64,000 bases of DNA from Chromatiales bacterium (ex Bugula neritina AB1) (GTDB taxonomy: Bacteria > Pseudomonadota > Gammaproteobacteria > Granulosicoccales > Granulosicoccaceae): assembly GCA_001730015.1 (NCBI GenBank), contig MDLA01000099.1:17948-81947 (forward strand), read 5' to 3'. The notes beneath the pieces were generated by a model. It worked only from the letters and a program-made list of their open reading frames with translations, was not told the DNA's origin and searched no databases. This document shows, in pieces, positions 54,228-64,000 of this stretch. The position numbers and the translations under genes were made by a program. Within the stretch, counting starts at the first letter, position 1; each line of letters opens with the position of its first letter.

Positions 54228-56597
54228 ATGAACAGAAAATTCTATTGGCGGTTCATTATTCTACTTTGTACACTAATCTGTGGCACTGCAACAGCGTTCT
54301 CAATATTTGAAAACCCGGAACCAGAAGAATTTCTCGACCCGGAAACCGCTTTTCAGACATCGGTCATCGTCAATGAAAACAACGAACTACGAGCACAGAT
54401 CGTTGTCGCCGATGGATATTATATATATAAAGACAAAACCGTTCTGCACTCAGACGATGCGTTTATCGGCCCCGCCAAACTTCCGGCCGGTATAAAAAAG
54501 ACCGATGAATTCTTCGGTGATGTAGAAACTTATCGCGGTATCGTTGAATTCACAGCTCCCGTAACAGGAAAGAGTAACAGCAGTGAAGCGATAGTTAGCC
54601 TCGAATCTCAGGGCTGCGCAGATGCCGGAATTTGCTACCCGCCATTCAAAAGACAATACGTTGTTGAAATTCCCGCGCAAGCAGCAGCGACCCAGCTAAT
54701 ACAAACTGACTCGGCCTCGCCTGCTTCGTCACTGCTCTCAGTGCCAGGTAATAATTCACTACTCGAGGGTATGGCTTCGCTGGCCGGAGATACAGGCACT
54801 GGTCTCGATAACGACTCTGAAGTTCTGGATCCGGAACTTGCTTTCACCGTCTTCGCCAACCCGACACAAAACAACGAGGCTCGGATCAACTGGAATATCG
54901 CAGAGGGCCACTACCTGTATGACCACCGGTTTCATGTGCAGGTAATCAGCCCGGATGATCTCGCCATTGCCGATCTTCAAATTAGTGAAGGCAAAGAAAA
55001 AGTAGATGAGTTTTTTGGCAATGTTGTCGTGCACCGGAACAACGCGGAGATCCTGGCACCTTTCACAAGTGACGCAGGTGCCAGAGAGGTAACATTGAAA
55101 GTCAGCTATCAGGGCTGCGCAGATATTGGAATTTGCTTTCCGCCACAATCAAAGGAGCTGAAAATTCTGATGGTGCCCGCTGTGGCAACGGCAGCGAGCG
55201 ACAGCACACCGGCAAATAATGTCACCGGCACCGGTAACACTTCCACGATTAGCGAGAGTAGCAGCTCTAAAGCTGATGCTCCGGTGATGGTAGCAGAGCA
55301 GGACCGGCTGGCAGCAAGCCTTGGCAGCGGTAAGAATCTCACCACTATTTTTACCTTTTTTGGTTTTGGCCTGCTACTGACCTTTACCCCCTGCGTGCTG
55401 CCGATGATACCTATTTTGTCTTCAATTATCGTTGGTAGCGGGGAGAAAGTTGGTACTGCGCGAGCGTTCACTCTTTCTCTGGTCTATGTTCTGGCGATGG
55501 CAGTAACCTACACTATAGCCGGGGTAATTATTGGTCTGACCGGCGAAAATATACAGGCCACTCTACAACACCCGTATGTGCTGATCTCTTTCGCTATTTT
55601 GTTCGTGATTCTTTCCGGTTCAATGTTTGGCTTATTTGAAATTCAAATGCCGGCATTTGTACAAAACCGGCTAACTAATGTGAGCAATAAGCAAAAAAGC
55701 GGCAGCTTCACTGGTGTCGCGACTATGGGTTTTTTATCTGCACTGATCGTCGGTCCCTGCGTCACAGCACCGCTGGTTGGAGCACTAATCTATATAGGGC
55801 AAACCGGTGATGCCGTACTCGGCGGTGCAGCGTTGTTCGCACTTAGTATGGGGATGGGCGTACCACTGCTGATTATTGGTACCTCTTTCGGAAAATACCT
55901 GCCAACTGCAGGCGCCTGGATGAATGTGACTAAAGCCATTTTCGGTGTAATGCTGCTGGGAGTAGCCATCTGGATGCTGGATCGTGTTCTACCGGCCTGG
56001 GCAATCATGATTCTGTATGCCCTGTTGCTGATTGTTGTCGGCATGTTTATGGGAGCTTTTGAAACCTTCCAGGAAAATGTAGCCGGCTGGAGACGTGTAT
56101 CAAAAGGGTTCGGCTATGTGGCTGTAGTCTATGGGACACTATTGATTATCGGCGTGGCGACCGGCAAAGGCTCATTGCTGCGCCCGCTTGACGGACTATC
56201 CACTGCCAATAGCGCGTCACAAACTTCAGCAGAGCACGTGGTGTTTACACCGGTCAAAGGAATAGATGCATTTGAAGCAGCACTAGCAGACGCACAGTCA
56301 CAAAACAAACCTGTAATACTGGATTTCTACGCCGACTGGTGCATCAGCTGCAAGGAAATGGAGGCGTTTACCTTCACCGACCCGAAGGTAGCACGGCTAA
56401 TGAATAAAGCTGTACTACTACAAGCAGATGTCACAAAAAACGACGAAGACGACAAGGCGATGTTAAAGAAGTTTGGGATGTTCGGACCACCTGCAATAAT
56501 TTTCTATGATAGGCAAGGCCAGGAACGCGACGGTTCCAGAGTGGTAGGATTTGTCCCGGCAGATAGATTCTCTAAACATCTTGAGCAAGTGCTGTAA
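54228..56597 (+). CDS. dsbD: Thiol:disulfide interchange protein DsbD with duplicated alpha domain
   Basis: The 789-residue product has a signal peptide (1-23). Two DsbD-alpha-like domains follow: the first with GCADAGIC (Cys130 and Cys136), the second with GCADIGIC (Cys297 and Cys303); each has the conserved ADGYYIYKD or AEGHYLYDH stretch. From about 370 the membrane domain shows TFTPCVLPMIPIL and GPCVTAPLVGALIYIG Cys-Pro motifs. The C-terminal thioredoxin-like domain has CISC (705-708). It brings electrons from cytoplasmic thioredoxin to periplasmic Dsb proteins. E. coli DsbD is 565 residues with one alpha domain. The stop is six bases from the convergent tyrS stop. Confidence 0.93.
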   Translation: MNRKFYWRFIILLCTLICGTATAFSIFENPEPEEFLDPETAFQTSVIVNENNELRAQIVVADGYYIYKDKTVLHSDDAFIGPAKLPAGIKKTDEFFGDVETYRGIVEFTAPVTGKSNSSEAIVSLESQGCADAGICYPPFKRQYVVEIPAQAAATQLIQTDSASPASSLLSVPGNNSLLEGMASLAGDTGTGLDNDSEVLDPELAFTVFANPTQNNEARINWNIAEGHYLYDHRFHVQVISPDDLAIADLQISEGKEKVDEFFGNVVVHRNNAEILAPFTSDAGAREVTLKVSYQGCADIGICFPPQSKELKILMVPAVATAASDSTPANNVTGTGNTSTISESSSSKADAPVMVAEQDRLAASLGSGKNLTTIFTFFGFGLLLTFTPCVLPMIPILSSIIVGSGEKVGTARAFTLSLVYVLAMAVTYTIAGVIIGLTGENIQATLQHPYVLISFAILFVILSGSMFGLFEIQMPAFVQNRLTNVSNKQKSGSFTGVATMGFLSALIVGPCVTAPLVGALIYIGQTGDAVLGGAALFALSMGMGVPLLIIGTSFGKYLPTAGAWMNVTKAIFGVMLLGVAIWMLDRVLPAWAIMILYALLLIVVGMFMGAFETFQENVAGWRRVSKGFGYVAVVYGTLLIIGVATGKGSLLRPLDGLSTANSASQTSAEHVVFTPVKGIDAFEAALADAQSQNKPVILDFYADWCISCKEMEAFTFTDPKVARLMNKAVLLQADVTKNDEDDKAMLKKFGMFGPPAIIFYDRQGQERDGSRVVGFVPADRFSKHLEQVL

Positions 56598-56603
56598 TAT
56601 GAT

Positions 56604-57914
56604 CTAGGTAACCCTGAGAACAAAATAATTTTTCTTGCCACGCTGAAGCAATACAAATTTTTCGTTGATCAAATCTGAGGCTGTAAGCTTACAGGTCTCA
56701 TCGACTTTCGACTTGTTCACCGATATAGAGTTCTCTTTCAAAGCCCGGCGTGCCTCACTGTTGGATTTCAAAAAACCGGTCTCGGTAGCCAGCGCTGCGA
56801 CTATATCCATTCCCTGGTCAAACAATGCCCGACTGACTTCAGACTGTGTCACCCCTTCAAACACATCGAGAAAGGTTTGCTCATCCAGCTGCCTGAGATC
56901 ATCTGCGGTAGCATTACCGAACAAAATGGTGCTCGCTGCAACCGCTTTTTCGAGCTCGGCTGTCGAATGAACTATCTGTGTTACTTCTGATGCCAGACGC
57001 TTTTGCAGCACGCGTAAATGAGGCTGCTCTCTGTGCTCGGCAACAAGCGCCTCAATCTCACTGTGCCCTAGAAATGTGAATATACGGATGTATCTTTCGC
57101 TGTCTTCATCACTTGAGTTGAGCCAGTACTGGTAGAACTTGTAGGGTGATGTTCTAGCTGGATCCAGCCAAACATTGCCCCCTTCACTCTTACCGAATTT
57201 AGACCCGTCTGACTTAGTAATCAGCGGGCAGGTAATTGCATACGCCTTACCCTGATCAATTCTCCTGACCAGCTCTGTTCCTGTTGTGATATTACCCCAC
57301 TGATCGCTGCCGCCCATCTGCAAGGTACAATTCTTGTGCTTGAACAAATGAAGAAAATCGTAGCCTTGAACAAGCTGGTAGGTAAACTCGGTAAAGCTCA
57401 TTCCGTCGGAACCCGCAGCCCCCTCATCACTGCCCGGTTTGATCCGGTTTTTTACTGAATCCTTCGCCATCATATAGTTAACGCTAATATGCTTGCCCAC
57501 ATCACGGATGAAATCAAGAAAGGTAAAGTCCTTCATCCAGTCGTAGTTGTTCACCATTTCAGCAGCGTTAGGGTTACCCGAATCAAAATCCAGAAAGTGT
57601 GCAAGCTGTTGCTGCACTGCAGACTGATTATGACGCAGTGTTTTTTCGTCTAACAGGTTACGTTCAGTGTTCTTGCCCGAAGGGTCACCAATCATTCCGG
57701 TAGCCCCGCCAACCAGTGCCACTGGTTTGTGGCCACAACGCTGAAAATGTGCGAGCAGCATGATCGGCACCAGGTTTCCGATATGAAGTGAGTCAGCGGT
57801 CGGGTCAAAACCGATGTAGGCGCTGCGCATCTCTTCAATCAGATGTTGCTCGACTCCCGGCATGGAGTCGTGGATCATGCCGCGCCAGGATAGTTCTTCG
57901 ATGTAGTTTTTCAT
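56604..57914 (-). CDS. tyrS: Tyrosine--tRNA ligase
   Basis: The 436-residue class Ic synthetase shows the HIGH-like HIGN (44-47), [36 protein letters not shown] and KFGKSEGG (KMSKS equivalent). A C-terminal S4 RNA-binding domain starts near 370. It is typical of the proteobacterial TyrS group and attaches tyrosine to its tRNA. It converges with dsbD. Confidence 0.97.
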   Translation of the reverse strand: MKNYIEELSWRGMIHDSMPGVEQHLIEEMRSAYIGFDPTADSLHIGNLVPIMLLAHFQRCGHKPVALVGGATGMIGDPSGKNTERNLLDEKTLRHNQSAVQQQLAHFLDFDSGNPNAAEMVNNYDWMKDFTFLDFIRDVGKHISVNYMMAKDSVKNRIKPGSDEGAAGSDGMSFTEFTYQLVQGYDFLHLFKHKNCTLQMGGSDQWGNITTGTELVRRIDQGKAYAITCPLITKSDGSKFGKSEGGNVWLDPARTSPYKFYQYWLNSSDEDSERYIRIFTFLGHSEIEALVAEHREQPHLRVLQKRLASEVTQIVHSTAELEKAVAASTILFGNATADDLRQLDEQTFLDVFEGVTQSEVSRALFDQGMDIVAALATETGFLKSNSEARRALKENSISVNKSKVDETCKLTASDLINEKFVLLQRGKKNYFVLRVT

Positions 57915-58101
57915 GGTTTCAAAAATAGATGCAGCGAGACTTGCGGTACTTTACCAACAACATCGATGGATGTGAAAAATAACTAGCTCAAACTGACAAT
58001 ATCAACCAAGCAACTACACAGCTGTCGCTGGACAGTAAAGCCTAACTGACATAAACGATATGTTTCATGAGCACGACTTTTTCGCGACCCATAAAGCCAT
58101 T

Positions 58102-59484
58102 TTAATCCAGCATTGACAGCAGTTTGTCTACAGAGGCTTTAGCATCACCATAAAACATGCGTGTATTCTCTTTGAAGAACAGGGGATTTTCTATCCCGGA
58201 ATAACCTGTGCCCTGTCCGCGCTTGGAGACAAACACCTGCTTTGCTTTCCAGACTTCCAGCACCGGCATACCAGCAATCGGGCTGTTAGGATCTTCCTGA
58301 GCCGCCGGATTGACGATGTCGTTGGAGCCGATCACGATGACCACATCGGTCTGTGGGAAGTCATCATTGATTTCATCCATTTCTAATACGATGTCATAGG
58401 GCACTTTAGCTTCAGCAAGTAACACGTTCATATGACCCGGAAGACGACCAGCAACCGGGTGAATACCAAATCGAACGTTCTTGCCAGCCGCTCGCAGTCG
58501 ACGGGTTAATTCAGATACCGATTGCTGCGCCTGCGCAACGGCCATTCCATATCCGGGTACGATTATGACCTGATCCGCCTCTCCCAAAGCCGATGCCACA
58601 CCATCAGCATCTATTGCGATTTGCTCACCTTCAATTGCCATCGCCTCACCGCTCGGCCCACCAAAGCCCCCTAGAATGACCGACAGGAATTTGCGATTCA
58701 TCGCCTGACACATAATGTACGACAAGATAGCACCCGACGAACCGACGAGTGCGCCCGTCACTATTAATAAATCGTTCCCTAACAAAAACCCGGTAGCCGC
58801 TGCCGCCCAACCGGAATAGGAGTTCAGCATGGAAACAACGACTGGCATATCAGCACCACCGATGGCCAATACCAAGTGCGCCCCGATAATGAACGCCAGC
58901 AACGTCATTAAATAAAGTGTCCAGCTACCCGCATGGTTCATGTACATGAACAACAACAAAAGACAGAGCCCGACCAGAACGATATTCAATGTATGACGCG
59001 CCGGTAGAACAAGCGCTTTACCGTCGACCTTACCAGACAGCTTTGCATAGGCGACGATTGAGCCGGTAAAAGTAATAGCCCCGATGAAAACCCCGAGGAA
59101 GACTTCGAATTCGTGAATGATGCGCTCAGCACTATCGGCCAGGGTTGGTGGATCAATATCTGAGCTGATACCAATAAATACAGCAGCTAAACCCACAAAC
59201 GAGTGTAGAGCTGCGACCAACTCAGGCATACCGGTCATTTCAACGTTCTTAGCGACATAGACGCCAGCAACCGCTCCGATAAGCAGCATTAGAATCAGTA
59301 CCGGGCCTAGCTCAACGCCTGGACCAAAGATAGTCGCTATCACAGCGATAGCCATACCGACAATACCGAACCACACGCCGCGCTTTGCGTTTTCCTGATC
59401 GGACAAACTGCCGAGCGATAAAATGAATAACACTGCTGAAGTTATATACGCAGCGGTTTGCATTTCTGAACTTAAGTCAAACAT
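58102..59484 (-). CDS. pntB: NAD(P) transhydrogenase beta subunit
   Basis: The 460-residue membrane protein has about nine hydrophobic segments over residues 1-260, then the soluble NADP(H)-binding domain III with [35 protein letters not shown] and [15 protein letters not shown]. With PntA it couples hydride transfer between NADH and NADP to proton flow. It starts 15 bp after pntA. Confidence 0.96.
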   Translation of the reverse strand: MFDLSSEMQTAAYITSAVLFILSLGSLSDQENAKRGVWFGIVGMAIAVIATIFGPGVELGPVLILMLLIGAVAGVYVAKNVEMTGMPELVAALHSFVGLAAVFIGISSDIDPPTLADSAERIIHEFEVFLGVFIGAITFTGSIVAYAKLSGKVDGKALVLPARHTLNIVLVGLCLLLLFMYMNHAGSWTLYLMTLLAFIIGAHLVLAIGGADMPVVVSMLNSYSGWAAAATGFLLGNDLLIVTGALVGSSGAILSYIMCQAMNRKFLSVILGGFGGPSGEAMAIEGEQIAIDADGVASALGEADQVIIVPGYGMAVAQAQQSVSELTRRLRAAGKNVRFGIHPVAGRLPGHMNVLLAEAKVPYDIVLEMDEINDDFPQTDVVIVIGSNDIVNPAAQEDPNSPIAGMPVLEVWKAKQVFVSKRGQGTGYSGIENPLFFKENTRMFYGDAKASVDKLLSMLD

Positions 59485-59499
59485 GTTTCTATATAGCCT

Positions 59500-61068
59500 C
59501 TAGCTCTTTTGGAACATTTGCAACATACGTCGCGTAACCATAAACCCACCCACAATATTGATGGTGGCGATCAGAACAGAGATACTGGCTAGTATAGCGA
59601 CGATGCCGCTGGACGAACCGATCTGCAACAGCGCGCCTAGAATGATGATCCCCGAGATAGCATTGGTCACCGCCATCAGTGGCGTATGCAAGGCGTGAGA
59701 GACATTCCAGATGACTTGAAAACCAATGAACACAGACAAAACAAAAACAATAAAGTGTCTCATAAAGCTTGCCGGCGCATATTGCCCTATGAAGAACATC
59801 AGCACAGCCCCCAGAGCCAGCAAGCCGATCTGGTTGTGCCCGGCACGCCTGGCAGCCGCCGCTTGCGCTTCGGCCAGCTCTTCTGGCGTTTTCTCAGGTA
59901 CGGTTGGTTTTTTCGCGGCAATTGCCTGAACTTTAGGCGGTGGCGGCGGGAACGTTACTTCCCCTTCAAAGACAACCGTTGCACCACGAATTACATCGTC
60001 TTCCATGTTGTGAACAATAACGCCGTCTTTCTCAGGCGTTAAGTCATGCATCATATGGCGTATATTACTGGCGTAGAGTTCTGAACTTTGCGTCGCCATT
60101 CGACTGGGGAAATCGGTATAGCCGATAACAGTGACGCCGTTGTCGGTCACGATCTTTTCGTCGGCAACGGTTGCATCACAGTTCCCGCCACGTTCAGCTG
60201 CCAGGTCCACCACAACGGAGCCGCGTTTCATCGCAGCCAGCATATCCGTTAACCAAAGTCTGGGCGCGTCGCGATTCGGAATCAATGCCGTGGTGATCAC
60301 GATATCCATTTCGGGAGCAATTTCGAGGAATTTTGCAAGTTGTTTCTCCCGAAACTCCGGAGATGATGGTGCAGCATAGCCGCCAGTGGCGGCTCCATCC
60401 TGCGCTGTCTCCTCGAATTCCAGAAAAACAAACTCAGCCCCCATGGATTCAATCTGCTCTGCTACCTCGGGCCGCACATCAAAAGCGTAGACCTGTGCGC
60501 CAAGCGAGGTTGCGGTGCCGATCGCCGCAAGCCCTGCCACACCAGCACCAATTACCAGCACCTTCGCCGGTGGAACCTTACCCGCCGCTGTTATCTGGCC
60601 GGTAAAGAAACGTCCAAAGTTGTTACTGGCCTCGATCACGGCCCGATAACCGGCAATATTGGCCATTGACGACAGTGCATCCATTTTCTGGGCACGGGAA
60701 ATACGTGGCACCATCTCCATTGCAATGACATTCGCGCCAGAAGATCTGGCCTGTGACAGCCCCTCTTCGTTACCCCCCGGATTGAAAAAGGACACCAGGG
60801 TTTTGTCGGCTGAAAGGAGGCTCAGCTCCGGCAGCTCGGGCTGGCGAACCTTGGCGATTACATCTGCGGTTTCCCAAAGTGCAGCGGCCGACGTGACTAC
60901 CTCTACACCGACAGCAGCATAATCAGCGTCTGAGAAATCAGCAGCATCACCGGCACCGCTCTGCAGCACGCACTCATGCCCAAGTTTGAGTAGTTGCTCC
61001 GCCGAGGCTGGTGTCATCGCTACCCGGTTCTCCCCTGGATATACCTCTTTGGGCGTACCGATTTTCAT
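59500..61068 (-). CDS. pntA: NAD(P) transhydrogenase alpha subunit
   Basis: The 522-residue protein has the AlaDH/PNT N-terminal ([20 protein letters not shown]), the NAD-binding segment [32 protein letters not shown] (about 170-200), an Ala-Pro linker and four C-terminal membrane helices. Both alpha subdomains are in one chain, as in enterobacteria (E. coli 510). GAGGA lies about five bases upstream of the ATG. Confidence 0.96.
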   Translation of the reverse strand: MKIGTPKEVYPGENRVAMTPASAEQLLKLGHECVLQSGAGDAADFSDADYAAVGVEVVTSAAALWETADVIAKVRQPELPELSLLSADKTLVSFFNPGGNEEGLSQARSSGANVIAMEMVPRISRAQKMDALSSMANIAGYRAVIEASNNFGRFFTGQITAAGKVPPAKVLVIGAGVAGLAAIGTATSLGAQVYAFDVRPEVAEQIESMGAEFVFLEFEETAQDGAATGGYAAPSSPEFREKQLAKFLEIAPEMDIVITTALIPNRDAPRLWLTDMLAAMKRGSVVVDLAAERGGNCDATVADEKIVTDNGVTVIGYTDFPSRMATQSSELYASNIRHMMHDLTPEKDGVIVHNMEDDVIRGATVVFEGEVTFPPPPPKVQAIAAKKPTVPEKTPEELAEAQAAAARRAGHNQIGLLALGAVLMFFIGQYAPASFMRHFIVFVLSVFIGFQVIWNVSHALHTPLMAVTNAISGIIILGALLQIGSSSGIVAILASISVLIATINIVGGFMVTRRMLQMFQKS

Positions 61069-62027
61069 TAAGTATCCTCTTTGGGTGTTCTGTTCTGCTC
61101 GTTAGCTGATAGCATAAACGAAAAATCGCATCGTTGATAAACTTGACCCACTTCAATGCCGTTTAGACGTTAGTAGCTACACCGTTCCACGGGGGGGTTG
61201 CAGAGTCTAGTGTACTGTGTCAATCAAAGCATTTAAATAAGTCGATTGATCAAAGTGCGCTGATCTCGTTATTATTTCTGGTGTAACTTCAATTTCTAGG
61301 CAGTGTTAAAGCCAGATCCTACACCACAAATTAACTGCCCCTTGGGGGTTCGCACTTCGGCCCGCAGCTGCCTTGAAGCTCTTGAAAAGGATCAAGTAAA
61401 CTAATGCCGATCCCTGTGGGCTTTACCTTACTATGAACCAAATGGCAAACACACATTCGTATCCATTGAATGTCGCAGTACGCTAGATCCAATCGACCCG
61501 ACACCGCTCAGCTCCCGCCCATCGACCAATAGATCGATCTGCCAGCAAAAACTTTGCTTGTCTCCTGTTCACACCCTGGCACACAACACGGCGACGACAA
61601 CGGCATGCGCCTGCTCCATGGAAAATTTGCGGGTATCGATCCTTTCGACCTTTCGAATGCGTTTTCTTAATGCCGTTATCGGATAACACGCCGGTTGAAC
61701 GGGTAAGAGTACGGCCGGCGGAAACCTATGGCCCATTCAGACAACAAAGCTTGACAGACACGGTCATCATGACCAGGTTGAAGATACCGCCAAATAGAAT
61801 AAACATTTACCGCGATGCCCAGGACAAGTGATGCATTACCGAGTAGGGTCATAAGGCGACAATCAAGAACTGCTGCTGCCGCTGATAGCGCCCCTGGAAT
61901 GCCGGGCACAATCGCTGACACGGATCAGCCAGTCATTCCACGGATATTCCAGTTCAATTCAATTCAAATAAAGAAAAAGCAACTGAACCGTGACAAAGAC
62001 ACCAGATCGAAAAACCGCCAAATCAAC
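61069..62027. other. 959-bp stretch without a recognised gene
   Basis: It separates pntA from the disulfide reductase, both on minus. A minus-strand frame at 61676-61921 has a hydrophobic segment (NASLVLGIAVNVYSIWRYL), and 61483-61689 is a second small frame; neither shows a ribosome site or a family I know. They may be relics of a decayed gene. No RNA gene or strong hairpin was seen. Confidence 0.35.
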
Positions 62028-63392
62028 CTAACTTTCCTTTTGGCTTTCGATTTTGGCAATTGCCGCATTTGCAGCCGTCATTAAGGCTTCAGGTAAAGCC
62101 GGGTGGATGTGAATCATTGCAGGCAATTCCCGGATGTCATTTTTCAGGTGCATCAACATCATTATCTGATGAATCATGGTGGATGACTCTGGCCCGATCA
62201 GGTGGCAACCGATTATCTCGTAGGTGTCCACATCGACAATAAGCTTTGTCCGTGGATAATCCAGGCGCGTCGACATAGCCCTCGCGCTGGCGAGCCAATC
62301 CTGTAACACGCAAACATACCGCCGTCCGGACTTTTCTGCCTGTTGCTCAGTCAGCCCGACGGAACCGATTTCCGGATGTGAATACACGGCGTGACCAATG
62401 GCACCGTATTCTATCGGTGAGTCATCGTTTTTGAGTAACCGGCGTTGTAAAAATTCCTGTTCACGACTGGCAATATGCTGTAGTTGCACCGCCGTGCCAG
62501 CATCACCGATAGCATAGACACCGGGAACTGATGTCTCCAAGTATTCGTCTCTTATAACACCCCCTCGCTCATCACGTTTCATGGTGGTATTTTCAAGTCC
62601 GATATTATCCGTATTCAGCACCCGGCCGATCGCATAAAAAAGCGCTTCCGACTGATGCGAATCACCGTTACTGAGCTTCATTGAAAACTGCGTGCCATCA
62701 TGCTCGACCGATTCAATGCTGACGCCCAGACGTGTATCAACGTACTTCGAGAATTGCGCGGTGAAGACCTCTGCGATATCGTGATCTTCGATCTGCACCA
62801 ACCCGTCTTCCAGAACCAGGACCGTGGTTGGAATACCCACAGCATCGAAAAAATTCGCAATCTCTGCCGCAATAAAACCACCGCCGACAATCGTTATCGA
62901 ATTTGGCACATCGCCCTTCAGAGGAAAGAGATCATCACTGGTCCATGCCGGTATACCCGCAACCGGAGCGGCACGCGGGCGGGCACCGGTGGCAATAACA
63001 ATCTGCAGAGATGTTAATTGCTGCCCGTTAACCTCCACAACGTAATCGGACGCAAACGACCCATGCCCCCGATAAAGATCCAGCCTCTCCGGATGACGCG
63101 AAGCATAGCGACCATCAACCTGGGAAGACCACTCGTTAGTCTCGCGAATCATCTGCTCAACGTTGATGCTATTGATGGTTGAATCGATGTGGTGCCTGCC
63201 CGACTCACGAATACTGCGAGCCACCTCGGCATAACCGATTAAAAGCTTAGATGGTACACACCCACGATTTGGACAAGTACCACCCAGCTTGCTCTTTTCA
63301 ATGAGAGCCACTTTTTTGCCCGCCTGGGCAGCTGCGACAGCCAGGTTGGAGGCACGGCCACCTCCGATAACAATAAGATCGTAGGTTTTCAT
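62028..63392 (-). CDS. FAD-dependent pyridine nucleotide-disulfide oxidoreductase (mycothione-reductase/LPD-like)
   Basis: The 454-residue protein opens DLIVIGGGRASNLAVAAAQAGKKVALIE (FAD loop) with the redox-active pair CPNRGC (about 40-45), the NAD(P) loop ITIVGGGFIAAEIANFF, VYAIGDAGTAVQLQHIA, and a C-terminal dimerisation domain with the catalytic HIHPALPE. The GGGRASN loop and CPNRGC motif are nearer to mycothione reductase-like and proteobacterial LPD-like enzymes than to glutathione reductase. The physiological disulfide is unknown. It is not in a 2-oxo acid dehydrogenase operon here, so a role as LpdA is not supported. Confidence 0.85.
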   Translation of the reverse strand: MKTYDLIVIGGGRASNLAVAAAQAGKKVALIEKSKLGGTCPNRGCVPSKLLIGYAEVARSIRESGRHHIDSTINSINVEQMIRETNEWSSQVDGRYASRHPERLDLYRGHGSFASDYVVEVNGQQLTSLQIVIATGARPRAAPVAGIPAWTSDDLFPLKGDVPNSITIVGGGFIAAEIANFFDAVGIPTTVLVLEDGLVQIEDHDIAEVFTAQFSKYVDTRLGVSIESVEHDGTQFSMKLSNGDSHQSEALFYAIGRVLNTDNIGLENTTMKRDERGGVIRDEYLETSVPGVYAIGDAGTAVQLQHIASREQEFLQRRLLKNDDSPIEYGAIGHAVYSHPEIGSVGLTEQQAEKSGRRYVCVLQDWLASARAMSTRLDYPRTKLIVDVDTYEIIGCHLIGPESSTMIHQIMMLMHLKNDIRELPAMIHIHPALPEALMTAANAAIAKIESQKES

Positions 63393-63840
63393 AAAGAGAT
63401 AAGAGTGTTTTTTGTGTGAGATAACGCATTATAAGGAAAAGTCGTCACACAGTGATGACTGTGTATTCCTATGAGAATAGCCGATCGAGCCAGTAGATCA
63501 TGAGCGCCGGTAAGGATTTTACAGCCAGCAAGTAATCCAGTCTAACGTTGCCAACCTCTAAAAACATTGAGTTAGAATGTCGATGGGTGCAACGATCTTG
63601 TCCCGGTGCAACGCGGTATTATCTACTGGAAATTGCAGGATCGAAACAGAACTGAGGAAAGATACTGCGTCACGAATACAAAATCACGTCCACGGATACC
63701 GGATTCAACCTTTCCGCCGCTTTGGCACCCGGTGAGCACAGCATTTAACCCCCAGGTTGCATTAAAACCGATTGAAATTCGATGATCGAGCTATGCAGGA
63801 GGGGAGATATTAATGATTGAAGCGATACGCTAGCTGCCAC

Positions 63841-63862
63841 TGACAGTGACAGTGACAGTGAC
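63841..63862. repeat. TGACAG tandem repeat
   Basis: TGACAG is repeated three times and then TGAC. It is short; possibly a slippage site. Confidence 0.6.
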
Positions 63863-63974
63863 TTTTAGCAATGAGTCGCTTTTTGGCGATGAGCGTCAGG
63901 ATGGAAAGGTAAGCGGCCTGTTAATTTGATAGAATTATGTTCGCGAAAACCACCTACTAATCAACCGACCGCTT

Positions 63975-64000
63975 ATGGCTAAAGTTAGCATATCTGATAC
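63975..64000 (+). CDS. Possible start of a gene cut by the window edge
   Basis: ATG at 63975 opens a frame MAKVSISD that is still open at the window end. Only eight codons are visible, and no clear ribosome site precedes it, so the call is tentative. No family can be named. Confidence 0.25.

Larger units (their letters stand above)
63393..64000. other. 608-bp region with a small tandem repeat and a tiny ORF
   Basis: It contains a strong AGGAGGGGAG site and a six-codon frame at 63813-63833, the TGACAG tandem run at 63841-63862, and a possible gene start at 63975. Nothing else was recognised in the stretch. Confidence 0.4.

Overview
The window is about 64 kb of moderate-GC (near 50%) bacterial chromosome. 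Its housekeeping genes (hrpA, priA with a SPOR/FtsN-like neighbour, hemH, fabB, groSL next to fxsA, dsbD, tyrS, pntAB, tag) point to a gammaproteobacterium. The TRAP transporter, a polysaccharide-lyase-14-like secreted protein, a giant secreted glycosidase ending in a GlyGly-CTERM signal and an NAD-linked formate dehydrogenase fit a marine or sediment heterotroph. The genus cannot be fixed from the sequence alone. No rRNA, tRNA or CRISPR array was found.

Layout. 1-5.3 kb: an edge-truncated GlcG/HbpS-like heme-binding protein, a GNAT acetyltransferase, a 2-oxoglutarate/Fe(II) oxygenase, an alpha/beta hydrolase, a secreted PL14-like protein with three evenly spaced GWGWENNRSC modules, and a TPR protein. 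5.3-14.0 kb: a minus-strand catabolic operon with an NMT1-like binding-fold protein, an SDR dehydrogenase, a three-part TRAP transporter and hydantoinase/oxoprolinase subunits HyuA and HyuB. Together these look like uptake and ATP-dependent hydrolysis of a cyclic amide or related compound. 14.3-20.7 kb: a ~2,119-residue multidomain secreted glycosidase broken by a single-base frameshift. 20.8-22.5 kb: a WYL regulator divergent from an EamA exporter. 22.5-29.4 kb: a compact formate dehydrogenase operon (alpha, fused gamma-beta), a LysR regulator and a quinone-oxidoreductase-like protein. Downstream of it lie two related hairpin repeats. 29.6-32.4 kb: the sugar-acid genes otnK and otnI and a NUDIX hydrolase.

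32.4-42.5 kb: hrpA, a SPOR protein, priA, an AT-rich 0.5-kb intergenic region, hemH and a WecG/TagA-type glycosyltransferase. 43.2-48.8 kb: a malate/lactate-type dehydrogenase, an Alg14-Alg13-like fused glycosyltransferase, an S41 protease, and a small operon of a DUF2288 protein, a CTP-synthase-C-terminal-like amidotransferase and tag. 48.8-49.0 kb: a 170-bp near-complete inverted repeat (MITE-like). 49.0-63.4 kb: fabB, a DUF4197 protein, groSL with a CIRCE operator plus a sigma32-like promoter, fxsA, dsbD with a duplicated N-terminal domain, tyrS, pntAB and a disulfide reductase.

The best leads for something new are the broken giant glycosidase, the periodic modules and RBS-covering hairpin of the PL14-like gene, the covarying hairpin pair downstream of the formate dehydrogenase operon, the 170-bp palindromic element, the signal-less solute-binding-like protein in the hydantoinase operon, and the amidotransferase-like protein that has lost its catalytic histidine. 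No clear new defence or mobile system is visible.
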